NCBI GenBank assembly: GCA_029931535.1
Contig: JAQPZY010001332.1
Span: 1,054,001-1,118,000 of the forward strand
DNA length: 64,000 nt
Direction: 5' to 3'
From: Margaritifera margaritifera
Lineage: Eukaryota; Mollusca; Bivalvia; Unionida; Margaritiferidae
How positions within the stretch are numbered: position 1 is the first letter of the stretch; each line of letters starts with the position of its first letter. Shown piece after piece: positions 8,501-20,592 of this stretch. The position numbers and the translations under genes were made by a program. Under the pieces are notes generated by a model. That model was not told the DNA's origin and made no database searches. It was given only the letters and a program-made list of their open reading frames with translations.

Positions 8501-9101
8501 GACAACTACTCGCGGGGAACCGATATCGCTGTAGACGCCAGTATATAATCACTGTGGGCGCGGTGAAGCTCGTCGGAGTATTCCAAGTCGACTTCGAAAA
8601 AGTATCCATGGTCGCTGTTGTTGCCGTAGTCACGTATGTGTTTGTGGATATCTGCGTCCGTCAGATCCACCCATATAAACTCGCCCATTCGGACAGGTAC
8701 TTTGTACCAAGATACATGCTGCAACTGTTTGGTTTGTTTGGGTCGAATCCATTCACGCATGGGCTGTTCACATGAGCGTAAAGGTGACTCACAATGGAAA
8801 TCCCGCCGCGGACACCACGTTTGATAAACAAATGTTGGTCAATATCAGTGAGCAGTTCAAACTCGATATTGGTTTTCGACAGTAGTGCATCCCAAACTAT
8901 TTCCTGTGATGCGAAGTAATGTGCGGGGTCGAGCTTGTAAGACATCCGCGAGCAGCAACACATCCGTGCGCAAATATAGGTCGTGATAGTCACCGAAATT
9001 TTGGCAACCAAATAACGATCATACGTTGTTCGCGTGTAAGTAGTCGTCGTCGGAAATACCTTAGCGGGACAGTGACGAATACAAGGCATTAATCTGTTCA
9101 C
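8501..9101 (-). pseudogene. PolB of element B: motif A region
   Basis: Two overlapping minus frames cover this part. One reads FELLTDIDQHLFIKRGVRGG and then CSMYLGTKYLSEWASLYGWI, where the polymerase motif A should read MYLDANNLYGW. The Asp is replaced by Gly and there is a frameshift. The second frame continues with VDLTDADIHKHIRDYG and GYFFEVDLEYSDELHRAHSD, a hallmark of animal Polinton polymerases. The catalytic Asp of motif A is lost. Confidence 0.82.
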
Positions 9102-9174
9102 AAAACTTCTCCCAATCGCTCATGTATTCGTAGGAATAGATTCATTTGCGCGCAAGAAAGCTTAAATTGGAACT

Positions 9175-9645
9175 TTAAGGTGCATCGCCATCGGGGGAAG
9201 CGCCACCATATCGACGAGTAGTCGTAAAGCAGTCACTTCTTCCCGCCGCAAGGTTGTTAACGAGTTTATCCAGGCTTGAATTGAGAAACTGCTGCGAGTC
9301 AATAAACTGCAACCGGCCTAGCCGGAACATCATATATTTTTCCATGGTGGGAATAGCACTTATTTCGGCGTTCGATGCCGTTGCGTTTCCTTGCATGATT
9401 AAGTGACTGTTATGAAGCGCAACCGGAATTCTTATTTTGTTAGGGTAAATTCGCAGCTGTAGACTGCATACGCAATGTGCAGCTCCTCTGTACATGCCAG
9501 TGACGTGACAGTGATTGCAAACTCGAGAAGCTTCGCTTCCAGAGCCGTCCTCGATTGGTTTTTCGCAAATCCAACAATGAGTCTCCATGGAAAACTCGCG
9601 AATGCCATCGTTAGTCATGATCATTTCGAGCGATTTAATAAACAC
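9175..9645 (-). pseudogene. PolB of element B: zinc/HNH-like insert and exonuclease part
   Basis: The 156-codon minus frame contains HCWICEKPI, RVCNHCHVTGMYRGAAH and HNSHLIMQ, followed by MEKYMMFRLGRLQFIDSQQF and NSSLDKLVNNLA. This is the typical Cys/His block plus the Exo II/III region of Polinton-family DNA polymerase B (DNA_pol_B_2 type). In active copies HNxxGYDSHLIMQ is expected; here GYD is missing, so the exonuclease is damaged. The frame is otherwise open. Confidence 0.88.
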
Positions 9646-10227
9646 CTCAACCGAGTCCTTGTCGCGATATAGTAATGGCGGCTCAGTTTTACCGTCACAT
9701 GGGACTACAGTGTAGGAAAACCCGGATGGAACTCGTTCAGCAACTTTCGTCGTATTTGATTATACAACCGCGGGAGTTGAAGCTTCCATGGGAGTGTTTA
9801 GGCCGCGTAAATGATATATGGGACTTTCATCTTCTGTTGAACCGCGATATATTTCAAAATAGTCTTGCCAGGTTCCGGCATAATCGTACGCCGTGACTTC
9901 TCGCTGCCTCCCCTGCGTTAAAATTCATGGTCGTCAAGCACCTGTTAGGTGCTAAATACATGTATGCAGCGTAGACATGGGAACGTTTTCCTCTTGTACT
10001 TACTGTGACGGTAAACCATTCGGGGAAATATTTTTGTCCACACATAGAGGTACCGCGCCGCTCGGGTGTCAGAGCCGTCCACGTTTTCCATGTGTCAGAG
10101 CTGTCCACGTTTTCCATGTTGTTCAACGACATCAAATCAATAATATTAGCCTGCGCGCGTGAAGCTTTGCTTCGTACATGTGCAGATAATCGATTCGGCC
10201 GAAGACCACTGCTCCAAGTAAACACAT
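9646..10227 (-). pseudogene. PolB of element B: decayed linker region
   Basis: Minus-strand remains between the N-terminal and zinc-block parts. A frame at 10225-9854 begins TWSSGLRPNRLSAHVRSKAS and contains a short direct duplication: the string for SSDTWKTWTALTPERR lies next to a second copy of NMENVDSSDTWKT (DNA repeat at about 10070-10120, GTCAGAGC...GTCCACGTTTTCCATGT twice). No motif is strong, but the position between two recognised PolB parts and the shared strand support the call. Confidence 0.5.
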
Positions 10228-10976
10228 TCAGATGTCAGAAACCTGTACAGGGAATTCTATGCTGGCAAATTCAAGTTCACCCATGTGCTGTTGATATTTT
10301 CGAGGCTGATCTATATGATCACGCGCAGTATGCAGCGAGGACAAAATCGCCCATGCAAAGCACCAATTGTCGTTGTTTTCAGATTCAAGCTCGATGTGGA
10401 ATATACGCTGGCGTTGGAATATAACTCGACCCGATGAAAAGCATGTACAGGAAAACACCAACGTGAACTTCCACCCATGCGGAAAGAGTCCATCCTGAAC
10501 CTTCTCGGGTGTAGTCGTCAAACTTTCTAAGGATCGTTGCAAAACCTTGTCTATTTCATCATTAATGGCCCGAGTGTCTCCGCGGTTTAAGCTTACAAGG
10601 GCACCAAATTACCCGCGTGAACTTTACAAGGGCATCAGTGGTAAAGGACCTGCGTGAGTTTTAAACCCCGTCATTTGCGGCTGGAAGCTTAGCTTCCAGA
10701 CGCGGCATAGTAAATCTTTGCAACAAGAATAATGTTCCTACTGGACCCGGGAAGCGAGGTACTCGCGTGCTGCAGTGTTGATATGATTCCGGGACGCATG
10801 TTTGAAAGAAGCCTCATAGCGTCGCTGCTTGGCTTGTATACTTTTGGAATAATTGCCCAATAATCTTGGACATCAACAGAACGCTTATGCGACTTAAACT
10901 GTGGGAATTTGACTCGTTCCTCATCAGCGACTACACGTGCAATTTCAGTCCGCGTGGCCCGTGAATGCCAATGCAC
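10228..10976 (-). pseudogene. PolB of element B: N-terminal region
   Basis: Minus frames contain NMRPGIISTLQHASTSLPGS and ILVAKIYYAASGS (10976-10689), then, after a gap with stops, NNDNWCFAWAILSSLHTA and ASIEFPVQVSDI (10542-10228). The N.DN.CF.W.I block followed by an IEFPV segment is the conserved N-terminal signature of Polinton polymerases. The gene start is not clear and may lie further upstream, near 11050. Confidence 0.8.
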
Positions 10977-11440
10977 AAAGGTACTTCACGGTCAGACGCG
11001 GCTCATCTGGAGGAAGTCCTAATAGTGCAAGTATACCTGCCTTTGCTGTGCCTCTTGATATCTTTATTCCACACGAACGCGCGGTTTCTTGGAGTTGATG
11101 CACAGTAGGCATGCCTGCATGCAATATTTACAAAATCATTTAATTGCAACTTTTTGTATTGTCATTTTAACTTTATCAAGATCGGAAACAGCAATATTTT
11201 CGATTCTAGATATTATTCCATTGACATCATTGTCTTTTTCCTTAACGGCATCGTTGTGTTATCCACATTAGTGTTGGTTAGTCTTTTTCGGTTCCAACAT
11301 GTAGTGCAAGCAAGTAATATTTACAATATTCGTAATGACATGTTCGGTTACAAAGTTCGTATTTTCCAAGACATACACCCTTGCATCTAATGTGTCCCAA
11401 TGACATCGAACTCTCTATATATACACGAGGCTTGTATTCT
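10977..11440 (-). other. AT-rich spacer with faint coiled-coil-like minus frame
   Basis: Between PolB and the next small frame, minus-strand reading gives a patchy peptide (VKEKDNDVNGIISRIENIAV) that looks like eroded coding sequence. At its right end a TATATATA (about 11415) precedes nothing recognisable on plus. No gene can be supported. Confidence 0.25.
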
Positions 11441-11596
11441 TTAATACAAACACTCATCTATCCTCTCAATTGATGGTGTGCGTAACTTCAGGCGTATCCT
11501 ACCCTTTATTTCAGCTGATACTTGATGTATCAGAGTATACTGCAGTGGATAGTATTTGATCGTACGACCATTAACCGTAAAGTACCTTTCATCCAT
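11441..11596 (-). CDS. Small 51-residue protein, unknown
   Basis: An intact ATG-to-TAA minus frame, MDERYFTVNGRTIKYYPLQY..., 51 residues, Lys/Arg-rich. No family recognised. It follows in the same direction a longer eroded frame (11640-12000), so both may belong to one decayed virus-like element. The region just left of it has a TATA-like sequence on the other side, so its own promoter is unknown. Confidence 0.35.
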   Translation of the reverse strand: MDERYFTVNGRTIKYYPLQYTLIHQVSAEIKGRIRLKLRTPSIERIDECLY

Positions 11597-11639
11597 GATA
11601 GTAATTTAAAAAAGCAGGGTAGTGTCCTTTTCACCTGAC

Positions 11640-12320
11640 TACAGAAACTGCGGACTAGGGTTAAATAGCTTTTCTTACTCAAATATAATTTTCTTTAAGG
11701 CGGTATTTGGCCAAATCACTGCACGCTTACCAACACTAAGTTTTACACCAACTCGTAAATGACCACCCATTGTACATTGACTTCCAATAATATAAAACCA
11801 CTTGTATTGCTTGTGTATTGACTCTATGGTTTCTATATCTTTGCAATTAAACATCTTTTCACAGAAATCAAGTCATACTCTTTCGTCCCCTTTCTCCACG
11901 TCGTCTATAATTTTCTGATATTTTTTCTCACTGTAAGTCAATGCATTGTCATACATACGTGTAAGCTCCATTAGTGTTTCAGTATATTATATGCCAAAGG
12001 CATTTCTCAAATTGATTTGCCCATTGCGAGCGGATCAAAAAATATCCGTAACGGTGATCGCCAAAGATCTTCACAGCGAATCTTCGCTGAGATCTTCACT
12101 GGACGGTTCACTGTCTTCAAAGTCATCAGCGGTTGAACTCAGTGGCGACTCAGTTAACAACAGGTACTTGAAGTTTTCTTGCACAATATAATACCATGAT
12201 TTTTCTTACTTTTTATTATATTCTTCGCCAAGTTTTCGTCGTCCTCGGTTAAAACGCGTTCCCTAAGTCAGTTAATTTATCAAGATGCTCCGCATATGAA
12301 TTTGAAACATTATATAGCAT
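11640..12320 (-). pseudogene. Decayed minus-strand reading frames, unknown protein(s)
   Basis: Long, mostly open minus reading with protein-like composition: ALTYSEKKYQKIIDDVEKGD, then KQYKWFYIIGSQCTMGGHL and GKRAVIWPNTALKKII (12000-11690, one internal stop). Upstream is an acidic Ser/Asp/Glu-rich stretch, STADDFEDSEPSSEDLSEDS (about 12155-12090), and another fragment near 12350. I do not recognise the family. The AT-rich composition differs from element B. It is probably a relic of a different virus-like element. Confidence 0.35.
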
Positions 12321-12669
12321 CTTTTGAAACCCTTTGACGAATCGATATGACGCATTCAAGCTAAATAAAGATTACAAACGCACCATTGCTCAAGAAATGT
12401 ATTTCCAGCATTAGCTACAGACGCGAATTCTTTCACAATACTATGTGTCAAACGGTGGAGCTTCCAAGGCCATTATAGATAATATTCCACTGCAAATCTC
12501 TAATAAAACCACGTATGCATTGTGCTTGCTTATATCGATCTGTTGGTATATGCAGCTATCTGTCTGTAAAGCTCACATTGCTGCATTGAACTGCGGTAGA
12601 ATATATAAAGTCAAAATGCTGGGTAAAACGTCCGCCCTAACCGAGTAATTTCCTTTTAAAACGTTAAAA

Positions 12670-13101
12670 GTATATAAAAAGCCAAGAAAACAAGTAGACC
12701 TTTCGCCAGAAGATATTGCAGAAATACAAAAGATGCGTAGATCTGTTCCAGCAAAACAGATCCAAAAACGATATAGAATTAGCTCAACCAGATTATGTCA
12801 GATACGGAATGCACTCAAATATTGCCCAGATGTAGAAAAATCTGGCATCTACAAACAAGATTCAGATATCACCCAAACTGATGTACAACACATACTTGAA
12901 AATATTCAGTCAGTGGCACTTAGATCAGATGAAAATCAAAAGCAAATATTACAATTAGTAGGGTTTATATCGTCTAGTAGGGTTATTAGACGATATAAAC
13001 ACATCCGTAGGGTTTTGGAAGTAACGATACGCTTTACTACAAATGTGTTAGAGCTTTTTGCAGAAAAAAAAAAAATTTGGAAAACAGGTTCAAACAGATA
13101 A
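12670..13101 (+). CDS. Small HTH-like protein of mobile-element type
   Basis: The ATG at 12733 opens a 122-residue frame; the frame is open further upstream to about 12670 (KQVDLSPEDIAEIQKMRRSV), so the true start may be lost. Residues in the first part (VPAKQIQKRYRISSTRLCQI) fit a helix-turn-helix like those at the N-terminus of transposases or small viral regulators. The rest is helical with a hydrophobic segment. A DNA-binding role is inference. No neighbours of known function. A TATATAA-like sequence lies just upstream (12668-12675). Confidence 0.4.
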   Translation, partial: VYKKPRKQVDLSPEDIAEIQKMRRSVPAKQIQKRYRISSTRLCQIRNALKYCPDVEKSGIYKQDSDITQTDVQHILENIQSVALRSDENQKQILQLVGFISSSRVIRRYKHIRRVLEVTIRFTTNVLELFAEKKKIWKTGSNR

Positions 13102-13137
13102 AAGAAGACTTGGTAAATTAAATTTATAACGAAATGG

Positions 13138-13400
13138 GTTTAGAATAGGATTCTTCTTGGCGCTTGTTTTACCAGCCATGCGCGAACTTTGCACGCAGGC
13201 ACCCACCTGGGGGTGGCGGGGGGTAACTTTAGGGCGGCGCCGTCTGAAACCTTGATAAGTAAACGCGGTCTCGGATCCCTGTTTCGGGACTCACGCGGGC
13301 TACAATCACGGATGCACGCGTTTGCAAAAAAATCCCCCTCGGGGAAACTAGAAGGGTATTAGTGATTGGGTACCTTGATAAGTATGCGCCGTCTCATTTC
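13138..13400. repeat. GC-rich island with a short direct repeat
   Basis: About 240 bp of high-GC DNA stands out sharply from flanking AT-rich sequence. It contains two copies of ACCTTGATAAGTA followed by a GCG-CGTCT core (about 13250 and 13371), separated by about 120 bp, and G/C runs. There is no open frame of note. It may be the terminal part of an otherwise lost element. Confidence 0.4.
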
Positions 13401-13719
13401 TTTATTATTATACTACTCAATCTGATAAATATAACTGGGTTTGAAAGATACGCGAGTCTCTAATTAGAACTGAATCAGTGAAATCACAATATAGAAAGGA
13501 TTTGTATGGATTCTCAATTCTCCTCTATTGTTTCAATACATTGTAATACAAATAATCAGTCTTTACGGGATTTTTCTCTCATGCTAATCGATGCCATGGA
13601 GAGACGAACAGACTGATTAAAGAAAGTTACTGCAATCATCAGTTAGATACTTTGTATCCCAATGTCATAAATACTAAGGCATTATATAAAATTAAATAAG
13701 GTTTTAATAAAGCATATGT

Positions 13720-13724
<5 letters not shown>

Positions 13725-13794
<70 letters not shown>
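13725..13794. repeat. (AT)n microsatellite
   Basis: About 35 uninterrupted AT units. Confidence 0.95.
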
Positions 13795-13796
<2 letters not shown>

Positions 13797-14167
13797 TATA
13801 ATTGATAAATATGAAATCTAAACAGATAATTACTTTATTTTTTTTACAATTTATTTTTGCGTGTGGGAGTCCGTTGGGAATTTTCTTGATTTAAGTCGCT
13901 TGGTTTCAGTGTTCTAAGGCGGCGTATCCAGTAAGATTCTTTTTCTTTCCTGGTTTCGGAACTCCAGTTAGTGTTGTGAGCAATTGCAGTTTGTATAATG
14001 TCACTAAAATATGGCTAGGGGAAGAGAAGTGTTCTGCTACTGGACTTCTGTCCATCTTCTGTGTCATCCAATCAGATCTGTGATGATTGATCATGTTGTT
14101 TAGTTTTTCGGTTTCTCTTGCTGAAGGCAGCAGATCTTATATGTGAATATCTAAATTACATTCCATT

Positions 14168-14168
14168 A

Positions 14169-14254
<86 letters not shown>

Positions 14255-14274
14255 ATCTATATATCTATCTATCA
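14168..14274. repeat. (TATC)n microsatellite
   Basis: About 21 perfect TATC units, then a short interrupted continuation to 14274. Confidence 0.95.
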
Positions 14275-15625
14275 CATCGAAAATATTATCCTTCTTGAAG
14301 AGTACTGTCAATATTCATATTTTTCTAGAAAGAAGAATCACTCTATATAATAGTATACTGACCTTTAATAGCATTTCTGCAAAAACTCGGGATAACTAGT
14401 TTTATTTACACCAGAACTTAATTTCCGTCTGATTTAAGCACACTATGTGGGTTAGTGCCACGTTTCTGATTTTAAACCGCTTCCCACCAGGAACAACTGA
14501 ACTTCAGGCCCTTACGTCTTCCCATAGAGGAACACTCTATTGAAATAATACAGAAGAAGAAAAAAAAAAAAAAAAAAAAACGAACAAACACACGAAAACT
14601 TACATTAATTTTAACGAAAATACACAAATCTATAAAACCAATGTAGAAAACGTGTAAATTTACCAATGTGGATTTCAGTGGTCACGGTACCTATCATTTT
14701 GAATCAACTAATGACAACGTAACATTTCTGACTTTTTATGATACAATTTTGATAACTGCAGTCAAGAATCACCATTTACTTTTACAATTGTAATATTTTT
14801 AGCGTTAGGATGATCACGTTGAGCAGAAAGGATAATTTTGATCTCGTCCGGAGTTTCAAGTGTTAATGTGTGAATCCTTCAAATAAAACATTGTCGAAAT
14901 ATTATCGATAACAACTGCTAATTATAAAGTATTCTTTGGCGTGTTGAAAGCTTAAATCCCAATAGTACGATGCACTTATTTGTTTTTACCAGAGGGTTCC
15001 TATTTTTTATCGGGACTGCTAGAAGAAAACGAACTGAGACAAATGCGCCATCAAAGAATGGAGTCTAATGCTCTTCGCGGTATTTTATGGAAAAGAAGAA
15101 AAGGTGTTACGTGTTCACTACGATACCACATGTACACAAGGGAGAGACAATTACATTTTTAAAGAGTGGGTCATTGTTAATTGAACAACGGTATATTCTA
15201 AATCGATCATTAAGAATCTCGTCTTTCTTTTCTACCTAATTGTAGTGTGTAGTAACTTGTGCTATAATTGTTTTATTTTTATTTTTTAAGTTGTGAAAGA
15301 AGTAATTTTACATTTTTAAACAAGTATTGTGCCCAGTTCTCAAACGATAACTAACGAAACAAATGAAACCCGAAGAATAGTTAAAACATGCACTATACGT
15401 AAATTATTTATGCTACGGGTAAATTATAGCGCTGTGATGGCTGTTGAAATCAGGCATATAAAGTAGGCATTTTCCGTTGTTTTCTTATGAAATGAATGAG
15501 TGTTATTTTTTGTAGTATAGATTCAAGTGGCTCCCATCCTATTTTTCCATAATACTAGTTTGTTGTATAGTCACTATTCTGGCTGCTTAGCATTGTTTTA
15601 TTCTCTTTTTTGGCTCCTTCTGTTT

Positions 15626-15710
15626 TATGTATGTATGTATGTATGTATGTATGTATGTATGTATGTATGTATGTATGTATGTATGTATGTATGTATGTAT
15701 GTATGTATGT
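15626..15710. repeat. (TATG)n microsatellite
   Basis: About 21 units of TATG. It creates a spurious repeated Met-Tyr-Val-Cys frame on plus. Confidence 0.95.
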
Positions 15711-16249
15711 TAAAGGCACGTCAACACAATTTTGGCTTTATTGTGCCAATTAAACACATAGTACTACAAGATAAAAAGTAAAGATGTTAAGTATGTTGTT
15801 TGAAGTTAAACATCATAATTTCCAAATTTCGAAACCCAGTTTCAAAGCTATAAGTCTGCCCGATCTGTGAACTCAGAAACGCAGTAATAGATTCGGGCAT
15901 TTTTGAAGTTCTGAAAATTAGTAATGAATTTCTTGGCAAAATACATAAATGTTCTCCCACGGGTTACATACAACTTAAGAAAAAAAAAAAATCAGCAAAC
16001 GTTGAAATTAGACTTCTAAGGCAAACATTCTGCCCAGTCTGGGCATTTATAAGCACTACAACTGTATACTTATTTTAGGAGTAATAATTTTAAGCCTTAT
16101 ATTACGTCAAACAAAACCCCCTCATCATGAATAGTTTTAGGCGATGATCACTGCATTTTCCAATAAAAAATATTTGTTAACAATTCATGAAAAAAGACAC
16201 ATAAAAACAAACACACATAGTTAATATCAGTTTCTTTATTTAAATAATG

Positions 16250-16740
16250 GCTTTTGATACTGCAGAGATGGTTGATCCTGATGATATTGAAAAGATCAGA
16301 AAAGTAATAATTGAATGGACTTCAGAGTTAGGAAATTAGCAAGTGCGCACCTTATTATTTCCCTGCAATACAGTTTAAATCTCCAGTTAGCAAAGACACT
16401 GCACAAGAGATAAAGATTTAATAAACCGAAAGCAATTGTTTTGCATACAAACCATTCAATATTTTGATAACTACATTTTCAAATTTGACAGTGATGTCTA
16501 TGCTAACAGATACAGAGAACATTGCGCCATAAAAGTTTGGCAGAATCAAAGTAAGTAGCCAGTTTGGATGGCACAATCTGATTGTGGTTTATCGTACTCA
16601 CATCTAAGAAACAAAAGAGTTCCAGAGTTAGTAAACTCAATGTACATGTTTCACGTTTACTTTCAAATACGAAAATTATTGTCTGAATGTATTATGCCTT
16701 TCTACCTGATGATGAAAAGGCGTTTAATTAAAAAACAATA
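16250..16740 (+). pseudogene. Relic virus-like coding region, unknown
   Basis: An ATG at about 16247 starts MAFDTAEMVDPDDIEKIRKV and stops after 30 codons. Further downstream another plus frame reads KFDSDVYANRYREHCAIKVW, then PVWMAQSDCGLSYSHLRNKR and CIMPFYLMMKRRLIKK. The composition and continuity look like an eroded protein of about 150 residues with two or more frameshifts. Family not recognised. It is AT-rich like the relics in 44-50 kb, so a shared element type is possible. Confidence 0.35.
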
Positions 16741-18337
16741 ACATACATACGAAATACTTTAACATAATTTGTACCAACGTTAATGGGTCAAAAAATAATG
16801 TTTAGAGATACTTAAAATGAAGATTCAAACAGCTATTAATAATAATACATATAGGTATAATTAGACAAATAATGTAACTGATGAGCGAATTCGTGATTGG
16901 GGATTTCAGTTCAACAGAATTAAAGAAAACTACAATTTGTCGATTTTTACCCCCCTCCCCACTACGCACCCCCCCCCCCCTCCCCCGATTTCAAATGAAT
17001 ATATTGGCTGGACTTTACTTTTGTCTAAGAGAGCAACGGTCTGACAGATGAATAGAAATTCAGCTACTGGAAGTCCCGGTGTACTGTACACCGGAATTTC
17101 CTCGTAGGGCGCCTCAGTTTGTGAGGGTCAACATCCATGTGACTCCCAAAAATTCTGTCTGGACGCGCAAACGAACACAGTCGGACGTCCCTATAAATAT
17201 GTACCTAATGGTAAAAAAAAACTTCTTCTCAATTAGCAAGGTGTGGTAAAAGACGAATCACTCATCAATAGTTGCTAATACAAGGCAGTCGTCTGTCGGT
17301 ATCGTAAATATATCATAAAGGGCTCGAATGCGACCGCTAATGCTGTCGGATTTTTTTATATTGATAAGTTGTTTGTTAAATGCACAAAGTTTAAACAATC
17401 AACTGCTTTAATCCTCTTTTATCTTCTGAACTAGAGTAGAAAGTGCCAACATAGCTGGTGAGTACATATTTTCAATACCTTATTTTCTCAGTCAGTTTTC
17501 ACAATAATGTATTAAAGTAATTTGAGCAACTTTATAGTATCAGCAGTAAGATGAATTATCCCCAAGCTCACAAAGTGCCTAAACAACGACATTTAGACAA
17601 TGCAAATTCTGAACACAATCTCCTAAACAATTTAGAAGCAGGGATTTAAATTTTTTTTAAATACTTTGATTCGATGGAAATTGCTAATGACTCATAGGTG
17701 TCTTGCAAAGTATGACGTGCCTTGAAAACATCGAATGCCTTTGCTAAAGATGGTGCAGGTTTTCAATTTGAATGTTTTTTTTTGTACCAGCAACAGGGCA
17801 AGAAAAATATCATAAAAATAGATTTGTTGTTTGTATTTTTTTGTGAATATAATTATTTTGCGGTTATTTTATGGTGATTATATAACACTAATGTAAATTG
17901 CTTTTAGGACCATCCATTTTATCTTTTACTTTTGCAAGGGCTGTCGGTCATTGGAGAAATTTGAAAGAAGACGACTAGGAAAAAATTATCATCCAAGTTC
18001 TGAGAAATAAATAAGAAATGAGAACAGGTTAAAGTATAATGCATTGCACTGTGCCAACCACTGAATAAATATTTTATGGTACATGAAGATGGCTACATGA
18101 TAATTACTTGTCAATTCTTAGAAACATTCATCTGATAGATGCTCGCGTTTTTGCATTATTCATATGTAAAGTAGTTACATACAATGATTTGTGTGTGTGC
18201 ATGCCAACTTAAGAAGTGTATCATGTACTTGTCAAGTAAACCTGGTATGATAGATTGGTTGGTTGTGCATTCTGAATAAAGGAAATAATGTACTATACAT
18301 CACAATGTTATTTTCTATAGTTAACTAGTTCTGATGC

Positions 18338-18339
<2 letters not shown>
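16741..18339. other. AT-rich noncoding stretch
   Basis: No supported gene. It holds a C-rich run (16949-16985) and a slightly GC-richer patch around 17040-17190. Nothing else stands out. Confidence 0.55.

Positions 18340-18408
<69 letters not shown>
18340..18408. repeat. (TC)n microsatellite
   Basis: About 34 uninterrupted TC units. Confidence 0.95.
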
Positions 18409-18410
<2 letters not shown>

Positions 18411-18747
18411 GATAACTCCAAGATTAAATTTCTGGACTTGCATAAGTCTTTACTTCTCCCTTTCAATGCACACGATCAAAACAGAAAACGAACCATCTAC
18501 TAATCTCTAAGATCTTTACCCGTTTCTATCACTCCCTGGATATCACAGTTACAATAGACAGTATTCTGATATGAAAATACTAAAGAGATTTAAAACGATA
18601 ATACTACTGAATATTTTCGGACTTCCAATATATAAGGGTGGGACTTCTAAAAAAATTGTACACAGGAAGATGTCCTGAACTTCCTGATTTAGGAAATTAG
18701 TGGAACTCCCGACGAAGATATTGCAAAATTAAATCAAATTATGAGCT

Positions 18748-20592
18748 CTTGTGTGATTTGTATATATTTGTGCTCAAGCTCAAAATATAACATCCGTTAC
18801 GCCAGTCTGTTGTGTGATTTGTATATATTGGTGCTCAAGTTCAAAACAGAACATCCATTACTCAGTCTGTTGTGTGATTTCTATATATTGGAACTCAAGT
18901 TCAAAACAGAACGTCCATTACTCAGTCTATTGTGTGATTTGTATATATTGGTGCTCAAGTTCAAAACAGAACGTCCATTACTCAGTCTATTGTGTGATTT
19001 GTATATATCAGTGCTCAAGTTCAACACATAACATCCATTACTCAGTCTGTTGTGTGATTTGTATATATTGGTGCTCAAATTCAAAACAGAACATCCATTA
19101 CTCAGCCTGTTGTGTGATTTGTATGTATAAATGCTCAAGTTCAACACATAACATCCGTTACTCATCCTGTTGTGTGATTTGTATATATTGGTGCTCAAGT
19201 AAGTTCAAAACAGAACATCCACTACTCAGCCTGTTGTGTGATTTCTATATATTTGTGCTCAAGTTCGAAACAGAACATCCATTACTCAGTTTGTTGTGTG
19301 ATTTCTATATATAGGCTCAAGTTAATAACAGAACATCCGTTACGCAGTCTGTTGTGTGATTTGTATATATAGGTGCACAAGTTAAAAAAAGAACACCCAT
19401 TACTCAGCCTGTTGTGTGATTTATATATATTGGTGCTCAGGTTCAAAACATAACATTCATTACGTTGTCTGTTCTGTGATTTGTGTATATAGGTGCTCAA
19501 GGTTGAAACAGAACATTCATTACGCAGTCTGTTGTGTGATTGGTATATATTTATGCTCAAGTTCAAAACAGAACATTCATTACGCAGTCTGTTGTGTGAT
19601 GTGTATTTATATAGGTTCTCAAGTTAAAAACAGAACATCCAGTTCGCAAACATCCGTTACGCAGTCTGTTGTGTGATTTGTATATATAGGTGCTCAAGTT
19701 CAATACATAACATCCATTACTCAGCCTGTTGCGTGATTTGTATATATTGGTGCACAAGGTCAAAACAGAACACCCATTACTCAGACTGTTGTGTGGTTTG
19801 TATATATAGGTGCTCAAGTTCAATACATAACATCCATTACTCAGCCTGTTGTGTGATTTGTATATATTGGTGCTCAAGTTCAAAACATAACATCCAGTAC
19901 GCAAACATCCATTACTCAGTCTGTTGTGTGATTGGTATATATTGGTGCTCAAGTTCAAAACATAACATCCGTGACGCAGTCTGTTGTGTGATTTGTATAT
20001 ATTGGTGCTCAAGTTCAAAACATAACATCCGTGACGCAGTCTGTTGTGTGATTTGTATATATTGGTGCTCAAGTTCAAAACATAACATCCGTGACGCAGT
20101 CTGTTGTGTGATTTGTATATATTGGTGCTCAAGTTCAAAACATAACATCCGTGACGCAGTCTGTTGTGTGATTTGTATATATTGGTGCTCAAGTTCAAAA
20201 CATAACATCCGTGACGCAGTCTGTTGTGTGATTTGTATATATTGGTGCTCAAGTTCAAAACAGAACATCATTTACTCATCCTGTTGTGTGATTTGTATAT
20301 ATTGGTGCTCAGGTTAAAAAAGAACATCCATTATTCAGCCTGTTGTGTGATTTGCATATATAGGTGCTCAAGTTCAAAACGTAACATCCATTACACAGTC
20401 TGTTGTGTTATTGGTATATATTGTTGCTCAGGTTCAAAACAGAGCATCCAGTACGCAGTCTGTTGTGTGATTTGTATATATAGGTGCTGAAGTTCAAAAC
20501 AGAACATTCACTACTTAGTCTGTTGTGTGATTTGTATATATAGGTGCTGAAGTTCAAAACAGAACATCCTTTACTCAGTTTGTTGTGTGATT

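Larger units (their letters stand above)
13401..16249. other. AT-rich noncoding stretch with microsatellites
   Basis: No supported gene. It holds the (AT)n, (TATC)n, poly-A and (TATG)n tracts listed separately. The 60-codon plus frame at 14980-15162 and the frame running through the (TATG)n tract are not convincing as genes. Confidence 0.6.

Noticed and set aside
15527..15781. 84-codon frame with Met-Tyr-Val-Cys repeats
   Set aside because: Produced by the (TATG)n microsatellite.
18741..20317. Long open frames on both strands with 20-residue repeats
   Set aside because: They follow from a 60-bp satellite whose period is a multiple of three. No start context, no domain, and both strands are open alike.
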